A stretch of 64,000 nucleotides of DNA, from positions 2,542,001 through 2,606,000 of the forward strand of contig NZ_CP015418.1 of NCBI RefSeq assembly GCF_001633165.1, written 5' to 3'. This stretch comes from Rhodovulum sulfidophilum DSM 1374 (GTDB lineage: Bacteria > Pseudomonadota > Alphaproteobacteria > Rhodobacterales > Rhodobacteraceae). Under the pieces are notes generated by a model that saw only the letters and a list, made by a program, of their open reading frames with translations, ran no database searches and was not told the origin of the DNA. Made by a program: the position numbers and the translations under genes. Positions within the stretch are counted from its first letter, which is position 1; every line of letters begins with the position of its first letter. Below are positions 7,954-15,253 of the stretch, piece by piece.

Positions 7954-9491
7954 AAACCTGCTCATGCTACATCGGCCAGCCGCATGTGGGGGAATCCAGC
8001 CTGTTTTCATTCAATAACCCGGACGGGATGTGCCCGCTATGCCAGGGGCTGGGGACGGTGCGCAGGATCGACGAGGCCGCATTGTTCGACCGCGACCGCA
8101 CGTTGGACGAGGGCGCGATCCTGTTTCCGGGGTTCGAACCGGGGTCGTGGCGCTGGAAACGCTACGCCCTTTCCGGTTTTTTCGACACGTCGAAGCCGCT
8201 TTCCGCCTATAGCGACGAGGAATGGCGGCGCCTGACCGTTGAACAGAGAACGCCTGTCACCGATCCGAAGCCGGGCTGGCTGAAAAGCACGGTTTATGAA
8301 GGTGTTCTGCCGCGTCTGCGGCGTTCTTTCCTGGACCGGGACGAGGCGGATAACTCGGAGGCCGAGCGGGACGCGCTGACCCGTGTCACCACCAGCGGGC
8401 CATGCGATGCCTGCGGCGGCGGCCGTCTCAATCCGGCGGTGCTGTCTTGCCGGATCGCGGGGCGCAATATCGCGGATTGCGCGGGGATGGAGGTCGGCGA
8501 TCTGCTGGAGTTCCTTCGCGGCATCGATGCGCCCGAGATGCGCCCGGTGATCTTGTCGCTGACCGAGAAGCTCGAGAGCATGATCGATATCGGTCTCGAC
8601 TATCTCAGTCTGGATCGCGGGACCTCGGGCCTGTCGGGAGGCGAGTCGCAGCGGATCAAGATGATCCGCCATCTCGGCAGCAGCCTTGCCGATATCGCCT
8701 ATATCTTCGACGAGCCGAGCGTCGGGCTTCATGCCCGCGACGTCGACCATCTTGGCCAATTGCTCGTTCGCCTTCGTGACAAGGGCAACAGCGTCCTTCT
8801 GGTCGAGCATGATCCCGATCTGATCGCCATCGCCGATCACGTGATCGATATGGGCCCCGGCGCCGGGACCTCCGGTGGCAGCATCGTCTATCAGGGGGCG
8901 CTGGCAGGCCTGCGGCAGGCCGATACCCCGACCGGCCGCGGCTTTCGCAGGTCTCGCAGCCTCAATCACATGCCCCGCAGGCCCTCCGGCTGGATCGGGG
9001 TCCGCAACCAGTCGATGTTCAACCTGCATGACCTTTCCGTCGATATCCCCCTCGGCGTGATGACCGTGATCGCCGGGGTTGCGGGCTCGGGGAAGACCAC
9101 GCTTGCCAGTCGCATATTGCCGGGCCTTCGCTCCGATGTCGTCGTCATCGATCAGGCCGAGCTTCGCGGGTCGTCCCGATCCACGCCCGCGAGCTATCTC
9201 GGCATCATGGACGATATCCGGCGGGAATTCGCGCGATCCAGCAGAAAACCCGTCGGGCTGTTCAGCACGAATGCGGCCGGTGCCTGGGCGAGGAGATCCG
9301 CGCCCTCGAGGCCCGCTGGCAGCGGCAGCGCGCCGAGGATCTCGCCGCCCGACAGCGCGACCGCGAGGAGACCAACGCGCTGCTCCGCGAGCTTCGCGCC
9401 GACATCAAGACCGTCCTGCAGCGCGTCCCGCGCTGATCCCCCAGCCACAGGAGTTTCCCCATGCACCTCGTGCCCCAGTGGCGCGCGCTGA
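7896..9491 (+). pseudogene. UvrA-like ATPase, internal fragment (both ends lost)
   Basis: Homology to UvrA paralogues (DrrC/UvrA2 type) starts near 7960 with SLFSFNNPDGMCPLCQGLG, the zinc-finger region of the first nucleotide-binding domain. It continues through SGPCDACGGGRLNP, the signature [11 protein letters not shown] with Walker B AYIFDEPSVGLHARD, and the second-domain Walker A IAGVAGSGKTTLASRI. It stops at about 9280 after GLFSTNAAGA, just before the second zinc finger. The first Walker A, the second signature and the second Walker B are absent, so it cannot be a working ATPase. Downstream of 9280 the DNA belongs to a phage-like reading frame in another phase. A complete uvrA is present at 42441, so this is a second, non-resident copy. 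Confidence 0.85.
9281..9436 (+). pseudogene. C-terminal fragment of a phage-like coiled-coil protein
   Basis: In the phase beginning at 9281 the translation is a highly charged coiled-coil stretch (EEIRALEARWQRQRAEDLAA, then LLRELRADIKTVLQRV) ending at TGA 9434–9436. No start precedes it because the UvrA fragment abuts it. Position just before a holin-like gene and a lysozyme start suggests a prophage structural or lysis-linked gene tail. Confidence 0.5.
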
Positions 9492-9661
9492 TCCGGCGCG
9501 CCTGGTCGATCCGTCTCATCCTGATCGCGGGCCTGCTGTCCGGGCTCTCGCTCGCCTCGCCCGATCTGCTGGGCATTCCGCGCGGGCTCTTTGCCGGGCT
9601 CTCGGCGCTGGTGACCGCGGCTGCCTTTGCCGCCCGCCTGATCGCCCAGAGGATGGAGTGA
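9461..9661 (+). CDS. Small phage-type membrane protein (holin-like)
   Basis: 66 residues with a basic aromatic start (MHLVPQWRALIRRAWSIRL), one hydrophobic segment at about residues 18–35 and a second at about 45–60, then a short charged end. Such two-span proteins sit directly before the endolysin gene in Rhodobacteraceae prophages and related elements; here a lysozyme-like start follows 4 bp later. A holin or spanin-associated role is an inference from order and topology. It is probably stranded, because its neighbours are truncated. Confidence 0.6.
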   Translation: MHLVPQWRALIRRAWSIRLILIAGLLSGLSLASPDLLGIPRGLFAGLSALVTAAAFAARLIAQRME

Positions 9662-9665
9662 ACCG

Positions 9666-9764
9666 ATGCGCAGGATCCTGAAACGCGGCGCGGCCGCCAC
9701 CGCCCTCGCGCTCAGCTTCATCGGCGGCAATCCGCCAAAGTCCGGAGACGGAAGATTGTGTTGA
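9666..9764 (+). pseudogene. Truncated phage lysozyme/endolysin start
   Basis: MRRILKRGAAATALALSFIG resembles the signal-anchor start of Rhodobacteraceae phage lysozymes (glycoside hydrolase family 24 type). The frame changes character at about 9730 and stops at 9762–9764, inside the terminal motif GTTGAAAAACTC of an inserted element. The catalytic part is not found downstream. Confidence 0.5.
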
Positions 9765-9916
9765 AAAACTCCGACCGAGACCGAGATGCCGTCTGAGTTT
9801 GGAACGTTATTCTCCAAAGGGGAAGAAAAGGTCTGTTTGCCAAGCGAGGTCGCAAAAAGGCGGAACCATGTTCTATGAGTTGGTGCTCTGCGGCCCCGGA
9901 ACCGAGTTTTTCAACA
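9759..9916. mobile_element. Miniature IS-ended element in the lysozyme gene
   Basis: The ends are TGTTGAAAAACTCCG (9759–9773) and, on the other strand, TGTTGAAAAACTCGG (9916–9902), a near-perfect terminal inverted repeat enclosing only about 130 bp with no gene. The same terminal motif appears at 11742 next to an IS1182-type transposase relic, so this is probably a deletion derivative or MITE of that family. Exact outer borders and target duplications could not be fixed. Confidence 0.55.
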
Positions 9917-9933
9917 GTATCGGAACAAAGCCG

Positions 9934-11517
9934 TCACTCTTTGAAAGGAATGATCCTGTCTGGCCTGAGAGAGGCGAGGAAGGCGCGGTCGTGGCTGACC
10001 ACAACCATTGCTCCATCGTAAGATGCCAGTGCCGCTTCCAGCGCTTCGATCCCTTCCATATCGAGATGGTTCGTCGGCTCGTCCAGGAGCAGAAGCTGTG
10101 GCGGTGGCGTTCCGCCAAGAACGAATGCGAGGCCGGCGCGGAGCTTTTCGCCGCCGCTCAGCCCGTCGGCAAGGCGTTGGGCATCGCCGGCGCGAAACCC
10201 GAACCGGGCCAGTGCGGCATGGGCCATCTGCATGCTCGCCTGCGGGTGTCGGTCGCGGAAGACCTCGCGCAGGGTCCGGTCGGGAGCGAGCAACCCGACA
10301 TGCTGATCCAGCAGCGCCCAGGGCACGCAGAGCTGCGCCGCGCCCGCCATAGGCCTTAGCGCGCCGGTGATCAGCTTGAGGAGGGTGGTCTTGCCGCTGC
10401 CATTCGGGCCCGCGATGACAACCCGCTCGGGGCCGGTGAGGGTAAGCGACAGGTCCTCGAGTATCGGAGCTGCGGGGTCATATCCGGCAGTCACCCGGTC
10501 CAGGGTCAGGACCGTCCTGCCCGCCGGAAGGCCGCTCGGCGCGATGTCCATGTGGATGGGGGTCAGCACCTCGACCTTCTCGCGCGCGGCGGTAAGTGCG
10601 TCTTCGGCCGCGTCTCGCCGCGCGTCGCGCAGGCGCGCCCCGGCGCCGCCGGAGGCTTCGGCGCGGCCTTTGGCGGCATCCATCAGGATTTTCGGCTGCT
10701 CTCCCCTTGCGCGCGACTTGCGACCGGCACTGTCCTTCCGCGCCTTGCGCTCGGCTGCCTGCTGCGCGCGGTGCGCCGCCTCGGCCCGGACCTTTTGCGC
10801 ATGGGCCAGGTCCTGTGCCGCGGCCGCACGCGCGCTTTCCCTTTGCTGCCGGAAGGCACTGTAATTGCCCCCGTATCTCGCCGCGCCGAGAGAGGTGAGT
10901 TCGACGATGGCGTCCATCTCGTCCAGAAGCTCGCGATCGTGGCTCGCAACGATGGCGCCGCCCGACCAGCCGCGCAGGAGGTCGATGACCGCGCGACGGC
11001 CCGCCCGGTCGAGATTGTTCGTCGGTTCATCCATGAGCAGGAAATCGGGCTCCGCCAGGATCAGCGCCGCCAGGGCGGCCCTGCTGCGCTGACCGCCGGA
11101 AAGGCAGGCGAGCCGGGTATGCGGGTCGACCGACAGGTCGCATCGCGCCAGCGCCGCCTCGATCCGGGCGGGCAGGCTCCAGTCCGCTTCGGCCAGCTCC
11201 TCGGACGTCGCCCGGCCGCGCTCTGCCCGGTTCATCAGCTCCAGGGCCGTCCGCACGCCAAGAAGATCTGCGACGGTCTCTTCCGGGTGCTCGAGCGCCT
11301 CCTGGCGCATCATGGCCACCGAGCCTGTCACGCTGATCCGCCCGGAGGCCGGAGGCGAATGACCCGCGATCAGGTGTAGAAGCGTGCTCTTTCCAGTGCC
11401 GTTGCGGCCGACAAGGCCGGTGCGTTCGGCGCCGAAGGTCAGGTCGAGATCTGTGAAAAGCGATGTGCCGTCAGGTGCGGACCACGACAGGCTGGACAGG
11501 GAAACGGATGCAGGCAT
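9934..11517 (-). CDS. ABC-F family ATPase (ribosome-associated / translation factor type)
   Basis: 527 residues with two ATP-binding cassettes and no membrane segments. Domain 1 has Walker A GLVGRNGTGKSTLL, signature LSGGQRSRAALA and Walker B DFLLMDEPTNNLD. A charged Ala/Arg/Gln-rich helical linker (about 225–320) joins domain 2, with IAGPNGSGKTTLLKL, LSGGEKLRAGLAF and LLLLDEPTNHLD. ABC-F proteins act at the ribosome; some protect against E-site or peptidyl-transferase antibiotics, others rescue stalled elongation. The gene is intact while everything around it is broken, and inverted IS-type ends lie on both sides (9902 and 11742), so it looks like cargo. Subfamily and resistance spectrum cannot be told from sequence alone. 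Confidence 0.92.
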   Translation of the reverse strand: MPASVSLSSLSWSAPDGTSLFTDLDLTFGAERTGLVGRNGTGKSTLLHLIAGHSPPASGRISVTGSVAMMRQEALEHPEETVADLLGVRTALELMNRAERGRATSEELAEADWSLPARIEAALARCDLSVDPHTRLACLSGGQRSRAALAALILAEPDFLLMDEPTNNLDRAGRRAVIDLLRGWSGGAIVASHDRELLDEMDAIVELTSLGAARYGGNYSAFRQQRESARAAAAQDLAHAQKVRAEAAHRAQQAAERKARKDSAGRKSRARGEQPKILMDAAKGRAEASGGAGARLRDARRDAAEDALTAAREKVEVLTPIHMDIAPSGLPAGRTVLTLDRVTAGYDPAAPILEDLSLTLTGPERVVIAGPNGSGKTTLLKLITGALRPMAGAAQLCVPWALLDQHVGLLAPDRTLREVFRDRHPQASMQMAHAALARFGFRAGDAQRLADGLSGGEKLRAGLAFVLGGTPPPQLLLLDEPTNHLDMEGIEALEAALASYDGAMVVVSHDRAFLASLRPDRIIPFKE

Positions 11518-11575
11518 GGGACAGGACTTCTCGCGACGAAACCGAAAGGGTGAGGGCGGCGCGGTTCATGTCCAT
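11471..11575 (-). CDS. Possible 34-codon leader peptide overlapping the ABC-F start
   Basis: ATG at 11575 (a second ATG two codons on) to TGA at 11471, in a different phase from the ABC-F gene, whose ATG at 11517 lies inside it. Inducible ABC-F resistance genes in other bacteria are controlled by short leader frames, which is why this is listed. No clear ribosome site or attenuator stem was demonstrated, and chance overlap in GC-rich DNA is quite possible. Confidence 0.22.
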   Translation of the reverse strand: MDMNRAALTLSVSSREVLSHACIRFPVQPVVVRT

Positions 11576-11741
11576 GTCCAATGCAACTCCGGTCTCGGGA
11601 CATAAGCACATTAATCCGGACGGGACGCGTCTGCAAGCTGGCGGGACGAACGGCCACTATCGGGTTCGAGGCTGACCTGCGCAGCGCGGCATGGCTGCAG
11701 AGAACCGGAGTGACACCGCCCGGGCGCTCACTGCCTATTCC

Positions 11742-12033
11742 GTTGAAAAACTCGGCTTTGCGGCCGCACTGAGCTCCGCTCTGAATTTGCGGCGTCCGTG
11801 CCGACCCTTCCTCAGCAGGCGACCGGTGGGATCGGAAGGAGCTTTGCGAGCTTCCGAAGGTTCTGGGCGGTGGCTGCGAGGTGGAATTCATCGCGTGCGC
11901 CGTTCGGTCCTCGTAATCGGAGACGGCTGAGGCCCAAGATGCGCTTCAGGTGCGCGAACAGCCTTCTTTCGCAGTTTGCAGGAGATCGCGTATTCGGGGG
12001 TCTGGGCAATCGCACGCGCCCGATCCCCGTCAC
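11742..12033 (-). mobile_element. IS1182-type transposase 3' relic with terminal repeat
   Basis: Reading leftward from 12033, the last 50 or so residues include FAHLKRILGLSRLRLRGPNG and DEFHLAATAQNLRKLAKL, the characteristic C-terminal end of IS1182-group DDE transposases. The frame stops at 11812 and the DNA ends at GTTGAAAAACTC (11742–11753), the same terminal motif as in the element at 9759. The rest of the transposase is missing to the right, where an unrelated IS end begins. Confidence 0.72.
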
Positions 12034-12079
12034 AGAGCCCGGGGAATAAGTGTGCCCGGGGAAAGGGGGAGCTTGGCCG

Positions 12080-13091
12080 TCAGCGATTTGTGCAACAGAG
12101 CCGGCTAACCCAAGACCTGTGTCCGCTTACCGCTGCGACATGGGGAATGTTCCAACCCATCTCGAACAACCGAGAAATGCCTTCGTGGCGCAGATCGTGG
12201 AAGTGCAGATCCTCGATCCCGAGCAGCTTACAGGCGCGGGTGAAGTTGGCCGTGATCGCGTCCGGAGAGTAGGGGAAGATCTCAGCCTTGCTGTTGCGCA
12301 TGCTGTCGGTGATCCGAATGGCCTCCTCGGGCAGATCGACCCAGGTATCGTTTCCGAGCTTTTCGCCAGGGTGCTTCATGTCGCGGACCAGAATGCGCTT
12401 GTGCTCCTTCTGGAAGTCATCCCAGGTGAGGCGGGTGATCTCTGCCTGTCGGCGCGTCGAGAAGAGAGCGAACGCGATCACTTTGTGCATGGGCATGGCC
12501 TGAGGTGTTCTCTGGCGCCGATCAATGAAATGAGCCAGCAGCCGGTCGAGTTCATCGAGGGTGGGTCTGCGGTTCCGCTGCGCGGAACGGGAGATGATCC
12601 CCATACGGCGCGCGACGGTTATCGCGTCTCTCATCTCCCGGTCATCCAGTCGGAAGTCCCGCATCGGTCGGTCTATGGCGAAAATGGAGGTGAGATGGCT
12701 TGCGTAGTTCCCGACTGTTTGCGGTTGTCCGGGCAGTGACTGAAGGAACTCGATGATATCCTTCGACTTGATGGTGGAACAGGGCAGACCGGCGATCGGG
12801 TAGGTGGCCGATGGTCCTGAGGACCTGCGCCTTTGTCCGACCGATGTCCTTCACCGCTTCTTCGGTGTAGCGCTCGATCGCTTTGGACAGCGGAGGGTCA
12901 GATACGTTCAGCTCCTCCAAGGCATCAGGTTTTGCTAGCTCTTTCTTGCGCTTCTTTATCCAGGCGGTTGCGGCAGGGCGTCTGTCAAAGGTCTTCGTCT
13001 CATGATAGGAGGTTCCGTCTCGCATCACTCGCACGCGCGTAAGGTAGCTGCTGCTGCCATCCTTTCGCTTGCGTATACTGATCGAGCCCAT
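12080..13091 (-). pseudogene. Tyrosine integrase, frameshifted and cut before the catalytic Tyr
   Basis: The start at 13091 gives an N-terminal arm/core-binding part (SISIRKRKDGSSSYLTRVRV, later ERYTEEAVKDIGRTKAQ). Near 12800 the reading frame shifts by one. The second frame carries FALFSTRRQAEITRL (first catalytic Arg), LHFHDLRHEG (His-x-x-Arg) and VSGHRSW (His), but the protein then ends at 12080 without the Tyr-containing box. The end coincides with an IS5/IS903-type terminus at 12085–12102. It lies back-to-back with dusA; integrases that insert islands into the 5' end of dusA are a known group. It is no longer functional. Confidence 0.88.
12085..12102 (+). repeat. Solo IS5/IS903-type terminal repeat
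   Basis: GATTTGTGCAACAGAGCC, whose reverse complement begins GGCTCTGTTGCACAAATC, resembles the terminal repeat of IS903-subgroup IS5 elements in alphaproteobacteria. It cuts the integrase gene at its 3' end. The rest of the element is not recognisable to the left, so it is a remnant end. Confidence 0.55.
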
Positions 13092-13127
13092 GAAGACCTC
13101 CTGACTTGGTGCATGGGAAACCTATTC

Positions 13128-13140
13128 GGTACATTGTACC
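13128..13140. promoter_or_regulatory. Palindrome between integrase and dusA
   Basis: GGTACATTGTACC is a perfect inverted repeat around a single central base, 37 bp upstream of the integrase start and about 72 bp from the dusA start. It could be an operator for integrase control or an integrase/excisionase binding site. Only symmetry and place support this. Confidence 0.35.
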
Positions 13141-13211
13141 AAGCCTAGCGTCGAAATCGGCGTATTTGCTACAGAACGGGCCGGAACGAGACGAAGGTAG
13201 GGCGAATATAA

Positions 13212-14216
13212 GTGGCTGATAAAAATAAAAAATTTGATTTATCAACGGCCTCTCGCCTGTCCGTTGCGCCGATGATGGACTGGACCGACCGGCATTGCCG
13301 GTATTTCCACAGGCTGATGAGCCGCTCGGCGCTGCTTTATACCGAGATGGTGACGGCGCCGGCGCTGGTCCGGGGCGGCGCGCTGCATCTGCTCGATCAC
13401 GATCCCGCCGAACATCCGGTGGCGGTGCAGCTCGGCGGGTCCGACCCGGCCGAACTGGCCGAGGCGACGCGGCTGTGCTGCGCGGCCGGCTATGACGAGG
13501 TCAATCTCAATGTCGGCTGCCCCTCCGACAGGGTCCAGTCGGGCGCTTTCGGGGCGGTGCTGATGAAAAGCCCGGGCCTCGTCGGCGATTGCCTGGCGGC
13601 GATGCGCGCGGTCTCAAGCGTCGAGGTCACGGTGAAATGCCGGATCGGGGTCGACGACCAGGAGCCGCGCGAGGTGCTGCCCGCCTTTCTGGAAACGGTC
13701 GCGGCGGCGGGGGTGAACCGTGTCATCATCCATGCCCGCAAGGCCTGGCTGCAGGGGCTGAGCCCGAAGGAGAACCGCGATGTGCCGCCGCTCGATTACG
13801 CGCTGGTGGCCGAGATGAAGCGGACCTTCCCGGCGATGCATGTCTCGGTCAATGGCGGCATCTCGACCCTGGCCGAGGCGCAGTCGCTGCTGGCGATGGG
13901 GCTCGACGGGGTGATGATCGGGCGCGCGGCCTATCACGACCCGGCCGCGATCCTGCTGGGCGCCGACGAGGACCTCTTCGGCCTGCCCGGACGCAAGACC
14001 GCGCGGCAGGTGGCCGAGGAGATGCGCCCCTATATCGCCCGGCATCTGGCGGCGGGGGGGCGGCTGCACAATGTCACCCGGCACATGCTGGGGCTGTTCG
14101 CCGGGGCGCCCGGGGCGCGGGCCTGGCGGCGGGTGCTGTCGGAAGGCGCGGCCGGGCAGGGGGCGGGGCTCGAGGTGCTGGACGCGGCGCTGGAAGCCTT
14201 GCCGCGCGCGGCCTGA
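13212..14216 (+). CDS. dusA: tRNA-dihydrouridine synthase A
   Basis: 334 residues from a GTG start. DusA reduces uridines 20/20a in the tRNA D-loop using FMN and NADPH. Seen motifs: SVAPMMDWTDRHCRYF (FMN-binding start of the barrel), NVGCPSDRVQ with the catalytic Cys, VKCRIGVDD, IIHARKAWLQGLSPKENR and the late SVNGGI and GVMIGRAAYHDP barrel strands. Length is normal. The first 15 or so codons (ADKNKKFDLS) are strikingly AT-rich against the rest of the gene, and the upstream 120 bp are island DNA, so the 5' end was probably supplied by the integrated element that used dusA as its target. Confidence 0.96.
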   Translation: MADKNKKFDLSTASRLSVAPMMDWTDRHCRYFHRLMSRSALLYTEMVTAPALVRGGALHLLDHDPAEHPVAVQLGGSDPAELAEATRLCCAAGYDEVNLNVGCPSDRVQSGAFGAVLMKSPGLVGDCLAAMRAVSSVEVTVKCRIGVDDQEPREVLPAFLETVAAAGVNRVIIHARKAWLQGLSPKENRDVPPLDYALVAEMKRTFPAMHVSVNGGISTLAEAQSLLAMGLDGVMIGRAAYHDPAAILLGADEDLFGLPGRKTARQVAEEMRPYIARHLAAGGRLHNVTRHMLGLFAGAPGARAWRRVLSEGAAGQGAGLEVLDAALEALPRAA

Positions 14217-14222
14217 CGGGGC

Positions 14223-14242
14223 GCGCGGCAGGCAGGCCGCGC
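14223..14242 (+). terminator. GC hairpin after dusA
   Basis: GCGCGGC pairs with GCCGCGC around a 6-nt loop 6 nt after the dusA stop. No T-run follows, so termination strength is uncertain. Confidence 0.4.
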
Positions 14243-14354
14243 AGATGGGCCGCGAGAGGGCTTCGGGCTCTGGTCCTCGGGGTCCGGCTCGGCTAAGGGT
14301 GCTGCGGACCCGAGGATCGGCCGAGGGTGACGCGCCCCCCGAGGAGGATTTCCG

Positions 14355-15179
14355 ATGCCCGATACACCGACGCTTCTGTCGATGCTGCTGCTGCTTCTGA
14401 GCATCGGCGCGATCGCGGGGGTGCTGGCGGGACTTTTGGGCGTGGGCGGCGGGATCGTCCTGGTCACGGCCTTCTTCTATGCCTTCCAGGCGCTCGGCTA
14501 TGACAGCGCCTATCTCATGCAGATCTGCCTTGCGACCTCGCTGGCCACGATCATCGTCACCTCGACCCGCTCGGTGCTGTCGCATGCCAAGAAGGGCGCG
14601 GTCGACTGGCAGGTGCTGAAGGGCTGGGCGCCCGGCATCGCGGTCGGCGCGGTGATCGGGGTGCTGGTCGCGGCCGCGCTGCGCTCGGTCGTGCTGCAGG
14701 GCATCTTCGGCGGGCTGGCGATGGCGGTCGGGCTTTACATGGCCTTCGGGCGCAATGACTGGCGTCTCGGCGACAGCATGCCGCGCGGTCTCAAGCGGGC
14801 GGTCCTGTCGCCGGTCGTCGGGTTCCTGTCGGTGCTGATGGGCATCGGCGGCGGCAGCTTCGGGGTGCCGCTGATGACGCTTCATGGCGCGCCGATCCAC
14901 CGCGCGGTGGCGACCGCGTCGGGTTTTGGCGTTCTCATCGCCGTGCCTTCGGTGCTGGGCTTCTTCTTCGTGCAGATCCCCGATGGCGCGCGCCCGCCGC
15001 TGACGCTGGGCGCGGTCAATATCCCGGCCTTTCTGGTCATCATCGCGATGACGCTGATCACCACCCCGCTGGGCGTCCGGCTGGCCCATGCGATGGATCC
15101 CAAGCCGCTCAAGCGGGTCTTCGCGGTGTTCCTGATCCTCGTCGCGGGCAACATGCTGCGCAAGGCGGCCGGGCTCTGA
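14355..15179 (+). CDS. TSUP family (TauE/SafE) membrane transporter
   Basis: 274 residues, almost entirely hydrophobic with about eight predicted spans. The two glycine-rich repeats that define the fold are visible: LAGLLGVGGGIVLV near residue 30 and LMGIGGGSFGVPLM near residue 165. TSUP proteins export sulfite, sulfoacetate or related small anions across the inner membrane. A ribosome site (GAGGAGG-like) precedes the ATG. Neighbours give no hint of the substrate. Confidence 0.88.
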   Translation: MPDTPTLLSMLLLLLSIGAIAGVLAGLLGVGGGIVLVTAFFYAFQALGYDSAYLMQICLATSLATIIVTSTRSVLSHAKKGAVDWQVLKGWAPGIAVGAVIGVLVAAALRSVVLQGIFGGLAMAVGLYMAFGRNDWRLGDSMPRGLKRAVLSPVVGFLSVLMGIGGGSFGVPLMTLHGAPIHRAVATASGFGVLIAVPSVLGFFFVQIPDGARPPLTLGAVNIPAFLVIIAMTLITTPLGVRLAHAMDPKPLKRVFAVFLILVAGNMLRKAAGL

Positions 15180-15253
15180 GCCCGGTCCCGCAGGCGTGAC
15201 ATCGGCCTGTTCCGTGCTCTATGCTGACGCAAAACCGGATCGGGCGGGCAGGC

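Noticed and set aside
7630..13211. Direct repeat of the tRNA 3' end marking a tRNA-targeted island
   Set aside because: No second copy of the tRNA 3' end was found in the interval; dusA is the better supported target.
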